A DNA stretch of 38,673 bases from DASZVN01 sp035547055 (GTDB taxonomy: Bacteria > Pseudomonadota > Alphaproteobacteria > Rhizobiales > Methylopilaceae): contig DASZVN010000175.1 of the NCBI GenBank assembly GCA_035547055.1, positions 1 to 38,673 on the forward strand, given 5' to 3'. A model generated the notes under the pieces. The model worked only from the letters and a program-made list of their open reading frames with translations. It was not told the origin of the DNA and did no database searches. Shown one piece after another: positions 17,315 to 25,092 of the stretch. Both the position numbers and the translations under genes were made by a program. Every line of letters begins with the position of its first letter. Within the stretch, counting starts at the first letter, position 1.

Positions 17315-18960
17315 ACGTGCTCGCCGACGCAGAGGAACGGCCGCGCGCGAGCGGTGGCCAGGCGCCTGACGTGTTCCGCTCCGGCGGCTGGGTGCCGATG
17401 CGGGAATTCGCGGACGAGGAGATGGTGGATTTCGCCATCGTCGGCACCGGCGCCGGCGGCGGCACGCTCGCGGCGCGCCTTGCGGAGATGGGCTTTTCGG
17501 TCGTCGCGTTCGACGCGGGCGCCTTCTGGCGGCCGCTGGACGATTTCGCCTCCGACGAGACGGAGCAGGACAAGCTCTACTGGCTCGACGAACGCATCAG
17601 CGCCGGGGACGCCTCGCAAGAGTTCGGCTCCAACAATTCCGGCCGTTCGGTCGGCGGATCGACCGTCCATTTCCAGATGGTCGCGTTGCGCTTCCGCCCC
17701 GAATGGTTCGCCGTGCGCACAAAGCTCGGCTACGGCCGCGATTGGCCGGTCGGCGCGGACGAGATGTGGCGCTATTACGCCAAGGTAGAGGATGCGCTGA
17801 AGATCGCTGGGCCGGTGCGCTATCCATGGGGCCCCCATCGGGGCCGCTATCCCTACCGCGCCCACGAGGTCAACGCCGCCGGCCTGGTGCTGGCCAAGGG
17901 CGCCGAGGCGCTCGGCGTCGCCTGGGCTCCGACGCCGCTCGCAACGCTGTCGGCGCCGCGGGGCAAGGCGCCGCCCTGCGTCTATCGCGGCTTCTGCAAG
18001 GTCGGCTGCGCCACCAACGCCAAGCAGAGCGTGCTGACCACCTTCATCCCGCGGGCCCTCGCGGCCGGCGCCGAGATCCGCGACCTCGCCATGGTCGGAC
18101 GGGTCGAGACCGGACCCGACGGGCTCGCAACCGGCGTGCTCTACCATCGCGGCGGGGTCTGGCGGCGCCAGCGGGCTCGGAACGTCGTCGTCGCCGGCTA
18201 TGCCATCGAGACGCCGCGGCTCCTCCTCAACTCGGCCTCGCCGCGCCACCCGGACGGCCTCGCCAACTCCACCGGCCTCGTCGGCAAGTGCTTCATGGCG
18301 CACTCGAACCACGCCGTCTGGGGCATCATGGAGGAAGAGATCCGCTGGTACAAAGGGCCGCCCTCGATGGCCGTATGCGAGCATTGGAACTACGTGGACG
18401 AGGGCAAGGACTTTCACGGCGGCTACGCATTCATGAGCCAGGGCCCGCTGCCGGCCGACCACGCCAGGGCGCTGGCGTCGAACACCGGGCTGTTCGGCAT
18501 GGCGCTGCGCCAGCGCATGGCGCTCTACAACCACATGGCCGGTCTCAAGATCGTGGGCGAGACCGAGCCGCGCGAGGACAACCGGGTCGAGCTCGCCGAC
18601 GAGAAGGATGCACTCGGCCTGCCCCGTGCCAGGATCACCTTCTCCTATTCCGACAACGACAAGCGGCTGTTCCAGCACTCGCTCCGCTTCATGCGGCAGA
18701 TGCTGGAGGCCGCCGGCGCGCGCGACTTTACCGAGACTGCGAGCACCGCCCACCTGATGGGCGGCTGCCGCTTCGGCACGAGCCCGCGGGACAGCGTGGT
18801 CGGGCCCGACGGGCGAACCTGGGACATCCCCAATCTCTGGGTCTGCGACGGCTCGCTGTTTCCGACCTCGGGCGGCGTCAACCCGTCGCTCACCATCATG
18901 GCGCTGGCGCTGCGCACTGCTGATCGCATCCAGGCGCTGGCGCAGCGCGGGGAGCTCTAG
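17311..18960 (+). CDS. GMC family oxidoreductase with Cys-cluster motif
   Basis: FAD-dependent dehydrogenase of the gluconate 2-dehydrogenase/FAD-glucose dehydrogenase branch of the GMC family, 549 residues. Motifs: FAD-binding VGTGAGGGTLAARL at 44-57, the SGRSVGGSTVHF substrate-site region, C-X5-C-X3-C at Cys223, Cys229 and Cys233 (CVYRGFCKVGC), and the C-terminal catalytic region AHLMGGCRFG and GGVNPSLTIMALA. In Burkholderia FAD-glucose dehydrogenase the same cysteine spacing binds a 3Fe-4S cluster. No signal peptide is present. GTG at 17311 has GAGG 7 nt upstream and overlaps the subunit-3 stop by 4 nt. The substrate is an alcohol or sugar that I cannot specify. The usual multiheme cytochrome c gene is absent. 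Confidence 0.9.
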   Translation: MNVLADAEERPRASGGQAPDVFRSGGWVPMREFADEEMVDFAIVGTGAGGGTLAARLAEMGFSVVAFDAGAFWRPLDDFASDETEQDKLYWLDERISAGDASQEFGSNNSGRSVGGSTVHFQMVALRFRPEWFAVRTKLGYGRDWPVGADEMWRYYAKVEDALKIAGPVRYPWGPHRGRYPYRAHEVNAAGLVLAKGAEALGVAWAPTPLATLSAPRGKAPPCVYRGFCKVGCATNAKQSVLTTFIPRALAAGAEIRDLAMVGRVETGPDGLATGVLYHRGGVWRRQRARNVVVAGYAIETPRLLLNSASPRHPDGLANSTGLVGKCFMAHSNHAVWGIMEEEIRWYKGPPSMAVCEHWNYVDEGKDFHGGYAFMSQGPLPADHARALASNTGLFGMALRQRMALYNHMAGLKIVGETEPREDNRVELADEKDALGLPRARITFSYSDNDKRLFQHSLRFMRQMLEAAGARDFTETASTAHLMGGCRFGTSPRDSVVGPDGRTWDIPNLWVCDGSLFPTSGGVNPSLTIMALALRTADRIQALAQRGEL

Positions 18961-19089
18961 CCCATGGCCGCAATGCCGCGTTTCGAGGGGGAAATCCCGC
19001 CTGCGGGGGCCTGGGTCGGCTTGACCGCCGAATCAAGCGGTCCCATCGTTGATTCGCGGCGGATCGCTCCAACGCGGCGAGGCACGGCG

Positions 19090-19569
19090 ATGCGAAACTT
19101 GGCGGCAGCAGCGATGGCCACCCTGCTGGTGGCCGCTTCGGCGGCCGGCAGCCAGGCCGCCGATCTTACCCGCCTCCGGGCGAACCACGTCTATCCCGGA
19201 CCGGAGGTGGTGACCGACGAGGGCATCGTGCCGGCCTGCGCCGATCCCTCGGTCATCGGGACCGTCGCCCGCCGCTTCTCCTCGACCGAATCGAGCTATT
19301 GGAACTCGTCCGCGGCGATCGTGAACGTCAGCAATCCGCGCGAGATCGCCTATCGCCCGTGGGGCTCGGATTTCGTCGTCCGCCGCTTCTGCGTCGCCGA
19401 TGCCGCCGTGCTCGACCAGACCGTGCCGCCGGTCCGCGACCATGCCGTCTACTACGTCGTGGTCGACGATGGCGGCTTCGCCGGGGTCGGCTGGGCGGTC
19501 CATTGGTGCGTGGTCGGCTACGACCGCGCCTACGCCTTCGCGCCGGGCTGCAAGATGATGCGGCCGTGA
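19090..19569 (+). CDS. Conserved secreted protein of unknown function
   Basis: A 159-residue exported protein. Signal peptide about residues 1-25 (MRNLAAAAMATLLVAAS... ending in QAAD). The mature part has the pattern SYWNSSAAIVNVSNPREIAYR, GSDFVVRRFC and GWAVHWCVVGYDRAYAFAPGCKM. I recall related proteins in other alphaproteobacteria, always without assigned function. Several Cys residues suggest disulfides in the periplasm. ATG at 19090 has GAGG 7 nt upstream; a longer frame exists but would bury the signal peptide. The stop overlaps the RNase T2 start (GTGA), so the two are translationally coupled and both are exported. Confidence 0.8.
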   Translation: MRNLAAAAMATLLVAASAAGSQAADLTRLRANHVYPGPEVVTDEGIVPACADPSVIGTVARRFSSTESSYWNSSAAIVNVSNPREIAYRPWGSDFVVRRFCVADAAVLDQTVPPVRDHAVYYVVVDDGGFAGVGWAVHWCVVGYDRAYAFAPGCKMMRP

Positions 19570-20195
19570 GGCGGCTCGCGGCGCTGGTCCTCGCGCTCGC
19601 GACGGCTTTTGTCGCGCCCGCCCTGGCGGGCCCGGCTGACGACTTCTCCTTCTACGTGCTTGCGCTGTCGTGGTCGCCGACCTTCTGCGCCACGGCGCGC
19701 TACCCGGCGGCCGAATGTGGTGAGCGGCGCGGCTTCGTCGTCCATGGCCTGTGGCCGCAGGGCGAAACCGGCTTTCCCCACGATTGCAGCCGCGAGCGCG
19801 GCCCGAGCCGGCGGCAGATGCGCGCGCTCCGCGACCTCATGCCGGACCCGTCGCTGATCGTGCACGAGTGGCGCGCGCACGGCACCTGCTCCGGGCTCGA
19901 CCCCGAGCGTTATTTCGACCTGGTCCGGCGCGCCTCGGGGCGGGTCGTGCGGCCGGCGCGCTGTGCCGACCCCGAATCGCCGCCCGCCGTGACCAGCGCC
20001 GCCGCGGTCGAGGCCGCCTTCGTCGCCGCCAATCCCGGCCTGAAGCCCGACATGATCGCGGTCGAATGCCGGAGCGGCCGGTTGTCCGAGGTTCGTATCT
20101 GTCTCGACCGGGGCACCCTCGCCTTCCGCCCCTGCCCCGGGGTCGACCGGCGTGCCTGCCACGCCGCGCGGCTTTCGGTGCCGCCGGCGCGGTGA
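19566..20195 (+). CDS. Ribonuclease T2 family protein
   Basis: Secreted or periplasmic endoribonuclease that cleaves RNA through 2',3'-cyclic phosphates. The 209 residues begin with a signal peptide (about 1-21, ending PALA before GPADD). Both catalytic segments are intact: CAS I with HGLWP at 60-64 and CAS II with EWRAHGTC at 101-108. This gives the His60, Glu101 and His105 triad; the usual Lys in the second segment is Ala104. Cysteines at 41, 51, 74 and 108 fit the family's disulfides. GTG at 19566 is the only start that leaves a signal peptide and overlaps the upstream stop. The 3' end overlaps rlmJ. Confidence 0.93.
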   Translation: MRRLAALVLALATAFVAPALAGPADDFSFYVLALSWSPTFCATARYPAAECGERRGFVVHGLWPQGETGFPHDCSRERGPSRRQMRALRDLMPDPSLIVHEWRAHGTCSGLDPERYFDLVRRASGRVVRPARCADPESPPAVTSAAAVEAAFVAANPGLKPDMIAVECRSGRLSEVRICLDRGTLAFRPCPGVDRRACHAARLSVPPAR

Positions 20196-21064
20196 ACTAC
20201 CGCCACGCCTTCCACGCCGGCAATTTCGCCGACGTGCTGAAGCACGCGATCATGGCGCAGGTCCTGGTGTACCTTGGGCTGAAGGAAGCACCGTTCCGCT
20301 ACCTCGACAGCCATGCCGGCCGCGCGGTCTATCGCCTCGACGGACCCGAGGCCGGGCGCAGCGGCGAGTGGCAGAGCGGCATCGGGCGCCTGCGCGGAAA
20401 AACTCTCGCCGAGCCGCTGGCAGGCTTCCTCGCGCCCTATCTCGACATGGTCATATCTCTCGAGCGGGAGGCGGGGGCCGGCGCCTATCCCGGCTCGCCG
20501 GAGATCGCGCGGCGGCTGGCGCGGCCGCAGGACCGCCTGCTCCTCTGCGAACGCCACCCCGAGGAAGCCGAGGCGCTCCGCGCCGCGATGCATCGCGACC
20601 GCCGGGTCAAGGTCGTCGAGATCGACGGCTGGCAGGCCCTCGGCGCCTGGCTGCCGCCTCCCGAGCGGCGGGGCGCCGTCCTGATCGATCCGCCTTACGA
20701 GGAGCCGGGCGAAGCGGCGCGGCTTCTCTCCGCGCTCGCCGCCGCGCACCGCAAGTGGCCGACCGGCACCTATCTGCTGTGGTATCCGGTCAAGGATCCG
20801 CTTGCCGCGGATGCGCTGCGAAAAGCGGCCGGGCGGGCGGGCATCCCCCGCATCCTCGCCGCGGAACTGCTGATCCGGCGGCCCGCCGATCCGTCCCGGC
20901 TCAACGGCTCGGGCGTCCTGATCGTCAACCCGCCCTGGACGCTGGCCAATCGCCTGGCGGCGGGGCTGCCCGCGCTTGCCCGAGAGCTCGGCGAAGACGA
21001 GCACGCCCGTGGCCGTGTTCAGCAAGTGGCCGGCGAACATAACGGCAAAAACGCGCACGAATAG
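20192..21064 (+). CDS. rlmJ: 23S rRNA (adenine-2030 N6)-methyltransferase
   Basis: SAM-dependent methyltransferase that modifies A2030 of 23S rRNA in E. coli. The 290 residues carry the RlmJ N-terminus NYRHAFHAGNFADVLKH, the YPGSP element at 99-103, the LLLCERHPEEA region and the N6-adenine methyltransferase motif DPPY at 166-169, followed by TYLLWYPVKD. GTG at 20192 gives exactly the conserved start and overlaps the RNase T2 stop in a GTGA junction. So a cytosolic rRNA methylase is translated directly after a secreted RNase, which is unusual company. Confidence 0.95.
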   Translation: MNYRHAFHAGNFADVLKHAIMAQVLVYLGLKEAPFRYLDSHAGRAVYRLDGPEAGRSGEWQSGIGRLRGKTLAEPLAGFLAPYLDMVISLEREAGAGAYPGSPEIARRLARPQDRLLLCERHPEEAEALRAAMHRDRRVKVVEIDGWQALGAWLPPPERRGAVLIDPPYEEPGEAARLLSALAAAHRKWPTGTYLLWYPVKDPLAADALRKAAGRAGIPRILAAELLIRRPADPSRLNGSGVLIVNPPWTLANRLAAGLPALARELGEDEHARGRVQQVAGEHNGKNAHE

Positions 21065-21304
21065 CGCACCATAGATCGGCTGTCCGCCGGTCGATCATGC
21101 TTTCATGCAGACCTTTCCCTGCGGCCGATGCCGTTTGAACTTGCCAAGACAGAGCCTCATCCAGTACCAAATTTGGGCTGGGCAGAATGCCGCCTGGTGG
21201 AGCGGGTCCTTGCCGAAGACCGCTCGCCGGAGAACGGGACGGCCCGGCGGCGTGCGCCTCCGGCGAACGCTTCAGGGGAGGCAGGCTGGGAAGGGAGAGG
21301 TCCC

Positions 21305-21517
21305 GTGTCGCAGCGCGGAACCGTCAAGTTCTTCAACAGTGAAAAAGGCTACGGCTTCATCAAGCCCGACGACGGCGGGCGCGACGTGTTCGTCCATGTC
21401 AGCGCCGTCCAGCGCTCCGGGCTCGGCACGCTGACCGAGGGCCAGCGCGTCGGCTTCGAAATCGAGCCGGACAAGAAGGGCAAGGGCCCCAAGGCGATCA
21501 ACTTGATCGCAGGCTGA
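21305..21517 (+). CDS. Cold-shock domain protein
   Basis: A 70-residue single cold-shock domain, an RNA/ssDNA-binding OB fold. RNP1 reads KGYGFIKPDD and RNP2 DVFVHVSAV; the flanking GTVKFFNSE and the C-terminal KGPKAINLIAG are typical of alphaproteobacterial CspA proteins. GTG at 21305 has a strong SD, GGGAGAGG, about 4-6 nt upstream. The 240-nt upstream gap holds no gene. A long leader would be normal for a cold-shock gene, but I see no definite structure. A hairpin follows the stop at once. Confidence 0.93.
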   Translation: MSQRGTVKFFNSEKGYGFIKPDDGGRDVFVHVSAVQRSGLGTLTEGQRVGFEIEPDKKGKGPKAINLIAG

Positions 21518-21518
21518 G

Positions 21519-21536
21519 CTGCCGTTCGGACGGCAG
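21519..21536. terminator. Hairpin between convergent cspA-like gene and cpdR
   Basis: CTGCCGT-TCGG-ACGGCAG, a perfect 7-bp stem closed by a tetraloop, fills the 23-nt space between the convergent cold-shock gene and cpdR. There is little T-run on either strand. It probably acts in both directions. Confidence 0.55.
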
Positions 21537-21540
21537 CGCC

Positions 21541-21915
21541 TTACACCGCGACCGGTCGGCTCCCCAGCGCGGCGGTGACGGCAGCGCGGAGGCCGGACAG
21601 GCCGAACGGCTTGGTCAGGACGTCGTGGATCAGGGCGTCGAGGCCGGCAGCGCGTTCGCGCTGGTCGGCGAAGCCGGTCATCAGCAGGATCACGAGGTTC
21701 GGCCGCTCGCGCGCCGCCGCGAGCGCCAGCGCGATGCCGTCCATCACCGGCATCCGGATGTCCGACAGCAGGAGGTCGTAGTCGGTCCGGCCGAGCGCCT
21801 CCAGCGCCTCCGCGCCGTCGCAGGCGCCCTCGACCTCATGGCCGTCGAGGGCGAGGGCGCGACACACCAGCCCGCGGACCGAATCGTCGTCGTCGGAAAC
21901 CAGGATCCGCGCCAT
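21541..21915 (-). CDS. cpdR: CpdR-like single-domain response regulator
   Basis: A 124-residue receiver domain with no output domain. MARILVSDDDDSVRGLV carries the acidic pocket, Asp52 in LLLSDIRMPVMDG is the phospho-acceptor, Thr80 lies in LLMTGFADQRERA and Lys102 in TKPF. The IALALAAARERPNL and GFADQRERAAGLDAL segments match CpdR. In Caulobacter, unphosphorylated CpdR recruits the ClpXP protease to the cell pole to degrade CtrA and other substrates, under the CckA-ChpT relay. The strong SD GAGGAGGG overlaps the end of hpt, whose stop is 9 nt upstream, so the gene ends the operon zinc-ribbon protein-hpt-cpdR. Confidence 0.88.
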   Translation of the reverse strand: MARILVSDDDDSVRGLVCRALALDGHEVEGACDGAEALEALGRTDYDLLLSDIRMPVMDGIALALAAARERPNLVILLMTGFADQRERAAGLDALIHDVLTKPFGLSGLRAAVTAALGSRPVAV

Positions 21916-21924
21916 CCACCCTCC

Positions 21925-22482
21925 TCAGTCGGCGCCTGGCCCTTCCGTCCCGCCGCGCTCGACCACGCCGATATAAGGCAGCTCACGATAGGAGTGCGCG
22001 ACATCCATGCCATAGCCGACCAGAAAGCGGTCCGGGCAGTGGAAGCCGACGAAATCCGGCTCGACCGAGACGGCGCGCTTGCCCGGCTTTTCCAAGAGGA
22101 CGCAGGTGAAGACCCGCCGGGCACCGCGCGCCGCGAGGAGGTCCTTGGCGAAGGCCAGGGTGCGGCCGGACTCGAGGATGTCGTCGACCAGGAGCACGTC
22201 GCGGCCGGCCGGATCGTTGTCGATGTCGCGCACGATCTCGACCTGGCCCGACGAGGTCATCGCCTTGCGGTAGCTCGCGAGCTGGAGAAACTCGATCTGC
22301 GGCGAGAGGCCGGCGCGGTGCAGCGCCCGGATCAGGTCGGCGGCGAACACGAAGCTGCCGCGCAGCACTGCCACCACGAGCAGGTCGCCGTGCACCGCGC
22401 GGGCGATCTCGGCGGCCAGTTCCTCGTTGCGCCGCGCGATGGTGTCGGCATCGTAGAGGGCGTTGACGCGGAATTCGTTCAC
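21925..22482 (-). CDS. hpt: Hypoxanthine phosphoribosyltransferase
   Basis: Purine salvage enzyme making IMP (and GMP) from hypoxanthine (and guanine) with PRPP. The 185 residues contain the PRPP-binding VDDILESGRT at 99-108, the VAVLRGSFVFAADLIRAL loop near residue 40, ASYRKAMTSSG and the C-terminal PDFVGFHCPDRFLVGYGMD typical of Hpt. GTG at 22480-22482 gives the conserved MNEFRV start and overlaps the stop of the upstream zinc-ribbon gene. The frame is open further upstream but is unconserved there. It lies between a zinc-ribbon membrane protein and cpdR, all coupled or nearly so. Confidence 0.95.
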   Translation of the reverse strand: MNEFRVNALYDADTIARRNEELAAEIARAVHGDLLVVAVLRGSFVFAADLIRALHRAGLSPQIEFLQLASYRKAMTSSGQVEIVRDIDNDPAGRDVLLVDDILESGRTLAFAKDLLAARGARRVFTCVLLEKPGKRAVSVEPDFVGFHCPDRFLVGYGMDVAHSYRELPYIGVVERGGTEGPGAD

Positions 22483-23288
22483 TCGTCCGCCTTGTCGTTC
22501 AGGCTCGCCGTGAGATCGCGCGCGGTGAGGAAGCGCACCGCAATCTCCCGCCCGGCCGCCGGCGGCGAGGCCAGCTCGGCGCGGAACGGGAGGCTCTCTC
22601 CGGCCGCGAGGCGCGATTTGCCCGGCATCACCGTCCAAACATAGATCTCGCGGCCGTCGACGCCACGCACCGCCAGGCGAAGCCGCGGCACGTCGGCCGC
22701 AACCTGGGTCACGTTTTCGATGCGGCCCGAGATGTGCAGCATCGGCGTGCCGTTCTCGATGGTCTCGGCGGACTGGACATCACGGAAGGCGAGGCCGCGC
22801 AGGTTCACCGGAAGGCCGACGGCCCGGTAGAGCGGAGCGGTCTGTGGGAACAGGCCGACGACGCTCTTCCGCCAGATCAGGCCGCCGCCGAAGACCAGGG
22901 CCCCCATCACCACGACGAGCATCGTCGGACGAAGCTGGACGCGCATGCTCTTGGGCGCCGCAAGGCGGGGCGGGCGGCGGCGGGCGCGGAGCGCAGGGCG
23001 GTCCGCTGGTGGCTCCTGACCGGGGCCTTCGACCAGATGGAGGCTCGGCCGGGCGGGCCGCGTCTCGGCGAAAGGCTCGGCCACGGCGGGTACCGCCGCT
23101 TCGGCCGAACCGGCCGGCGCGGCCGCGGCTGCCAGCGGCGGCACCTCTTCTGCCGGCTCGGCCGCCGCGTCCGGGGCGACGAACCAGGTCGTCCGGCAGG
23201 CGGCGCAGCGCACGGTGCGGCCGTTCGCCCCGAGCGCTGCCGCGCTCAGCCGGTAGGATGCCGAACAGGACGGGCAGACGACGAGCAT
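22479..23288 (-). CDS. Zinc-ribbon (MJ0042) / DUF3426 membrane protein
   Basis: A 269-residue protein. An N-terminal MJ0042-type zinc ribbon (LVVCPSCSASYRL...VRCAACRTTWF, four Cys) is followed by an Ala/Pro/Glu-rich linker to about residue 115. One membrane segment (TMLVVVMGALVFGGGLIW) and a periplasmic DUF3426-like domain (LHISGRIENVT, VPRLRLAV, FRAELASPP) complete it. ATG at 23286-23288 begins the ribbon; an in-frame ATG at 23321 would add 11 residues. It is divergent from ftsE across 125 nt, an arrangement known from several alphaproteobacteria. Its function is unknown; a structural or regulatory link to division or envelope is suggested by context alone. Confidence 0.85.
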   Translation of the reverse strand: MLVVCPSCSASYRLSAAALGANGRTVRCAACRTTWFVAPDAAAEPAEEVPPLAAAAAPAGSAEAAVPAVAEPFAETRPARPSLHLVEGPGQEPPADRPALRARRRPPRLAAPKSMRVQLRPTMLVVVMGALVFGGGLIWRKSVVGLFPQTAPLYRAVGLPVNLRGLAFRDVQSAETIENGTPMLHISGRIENVTQVAADVPRLRLAVRGVDGREIYVWTVMPGKSRLAAGESLPFRAELASPPAAGREIAVRFLTARDLTASLNDKADE

Positions 23289-23413
23289 GATCCGGCGAAT
23301 CACCCGATTCCGTGAAACCATGCCGATGCGACCGGTCGGCGCGGGCGTTCCGCTCGCAGCACAGCGTCAGGATGGTTAAGAAACCGTTCACCGCGCGGAA
23401 AAAGGGAGGCGAG

Positions 23414-24073
23414 ATGGTACGGTTCGAGAATGTCGGCCTCCGCTACGGCATCGGTCCCGAGGTGCTGAAGGACCTGAGCTTCCGCATCGAGCCGAACTCG
23501 TTCCAGTTCCTCACCGGCCCGTCGGGCGCCGGCAAGACCTCGCTGCTCCGCATGCTCCACCTCGCGCTCCGGCCGACCCGCGGGCTCATCAGCCTGTTCG
23601 GACGCGACACCGCCCATGTCAGCCGGCGCGAGCTGCCCGGCATTCGCCGCCGCATCGGCATCGTGTTCCAGGATTTCCGGCTGCTCGACCACCTCACCAC
23701 CTTCGAGAACGTGGCGCTGCCGCTTCGGGTGCAGGGCAAGAGCGAACGCAGCTATCGCGCCGAGGTGGTGGAACTCCTGAGCTGGGTCGGGCTCGGCGAT
23801 CGCATCGACGCCCATCCGCGGGTGCTGTCGGGCGGCGAGAAGCAGCGCGCCGCGATCGCCCGGGCGCTGATCGGCCGGCCCGAGATGCTGCTCGCCGACG
23901 AGCCGACCGGCAACGTCGACCCCCACCTCGCGCGGCGCCTGCTCCGGCTGTTCGTGGAACTGCACAAGTCCGGCACGGCCGTCCTCATCGCGACCCACGA
24001 CATCGCGCTGATGGACCTCTACGACGCCCGTCGCCTGGTGCTGAGCGACGGCCGGCTGCACGTCTATGACTGA
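23414..24073 (+). CDS. ftsE: Cell division ATP-binding protein FtsE
   Basis: ABC ATPase that pairs with FtsX at the division septum and in other bacteria activates periplasmic cell-wall hydrolases. The 219 residues carry Walker A GPSGAGKT at 35-42, the ABC signature LSGGEKQR, Walker B LLADEPTGNVD and the switch His in ATHD. The GIVFQDFRLL Q-loop region is typical of FtsE. ATG at 23414 has AAAGGGAGG just upstream; an in-frame ATG exists at about 23372 but precedes the family start. The last 8 nt overlap ftsX. Confidence 0.95.
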   Translation: MVRFENVGLRYGIGPEVLKDLSFRIEPNSFQFLTGPSGAGKTSLLRMLHLALRPTRGLISLFGRDTAHVSRRELPGIRRRIGIVFQDFRLLDHLTTFENVALPLRVQGKSERSYRAEVVELLSWVGLGDRIDAHPRVLSGGEKQRAAIARALIGRPEMLLADEPTGNVDPHLARRLLRLFVELHKSGTAVLIATHDIALMDLYDARRLVLSDGRLHVYD

Positions 24074-25034
24074 GACGCCGGCCCTCGCCGCGGCCGCAGT
24101 GCGGTCGCCGCGGCGCCTCCTCGCCCGCGTGCTGCGGTGGCGTCGCGTCGGGGCGGACGGCCGTGGTGCTCCCGCGCCGATCGTTCCGGGCGGCTCGCTC
24201 GCCGGCACCGCGCTCATCGTGGTCATCGCGATCATGGCGTTCCTCGCCGCGATGACCGTCGGCGGGCTCGATCTGGTGCGGCAGGCGACGAGCGACTGGA
24301 ACGCCCGGGTCGCCCGCGAGGTGACGATCCAGATCCTGCCGGTCGCGGGGCGCGACACCGACGCCGCGGTCGCCGCGGCGACCGCCATCGCCAAGGCCAC
24401 GCCGGGCATCGGCGAGGTCCATCCCTTCAGCCTCGACGAGACCCGGCAACTGCTCGCGCCCTGGCTCGGCAACGCCGCCCTGACCGACCTGCCGGTGCCG
24501 CGGCTGATCTCGGCCGCGATCGCCTCCGGTGCCAAGCCCGATCTCGCCGCGCTCTCGTCCAAGCTGACGAGCGAGGTCGCCGGCGCCAGCCTCGACGACC
24601 ACCGCGCCTGGATCGACCGGCTGCGGGCGGTGGGCGACACCCTGGTCGGGATCGGGGCCGCGGTGCTCGCCCTGGTCGTGACGGCAACCGCGCTGTCGGT
24701 CCTGTTCGCGACCCGCGGGGCGATGGCCGGCAACCGCGACATCATCGAGGTCCTGCACCTCGTCGGCGCCCGCGACGGCTTCGTCGCCCGCTCCTTCGCC
24801 AGGCGCTTCTTCAGCTTCGGGCTCAAGGGCGGCCTCGTTGGCGGCGGCATCGCGATCGTGCTGTTCGTGCTCGCCGCCTGGCTCGGCGGCGGCGCCGACG
24901 ACCAGTTGCTCGGCCCGATCCGGGTCGGCGTCTTCGGCTATCTCGGGACGCTCGCGGTGGTGGCGCTGATCGCCTTCCTTGCCGCCGCGACCTCGCGGAT
25001 GGCGGTGATGAGCCATCTCAAGCGGCTGGATTGA
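24066..25034 (+). CDS. ftsX: Cell division protein FtsX
   Basis: Membrane partner of FtsE. The 322 residues have a cytoplasmic N-terminal tail of about 40 residues, a first membrane helix (ALIVVIAIMAFLAAMTVGG), a periplasmic loop of roughly 100-150 residues that would contact hydrolase activators, and three C-terminal membrane helices (AAVLALVVTATALSVLF, GIAIVLFVLAAWL, LAVVALIAFLAAA). The cytoplasmic IIEVLHLVGARDGFVARSFARRFF segment is conserved in FtsX. The start overlaps ftsE by 8 nt, the usual coupling. Confidence 0.94.
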   Translation: MTETPALAAAAVRSPRRLLARVLRWRRVGADGRGAPAPIVPGGSLAGTALIVVIAIMAFLAAMTVGGLDLVRQATSDWNARVAREVTIQILPVAGRDTDAAVAAATAIAKATPGIGEVHPFSLDETRQLLAPWLGNAALTDLPVPRLISAAIASGAKPDLAALSSKLTSEVAGASLDDHRAWIDRLRAVGDTLVGIGAAVLALVVTATALSVLFATRGAMAGNRDIIEVLHLVGARDGFVARSFARRFFSFGLKGGLVGGGIAIVLFVLAAWLGGGADDQLLGPIRVGVFGYLGTLAVVALIAFLAAATSRMAVMSHLKRLD

Positions 25035-25092
25035 CGACAAGAATGCCTTTCGCGTGCCGCATTTGCCACTATTCTCCGACGAGGAGTCGGGG

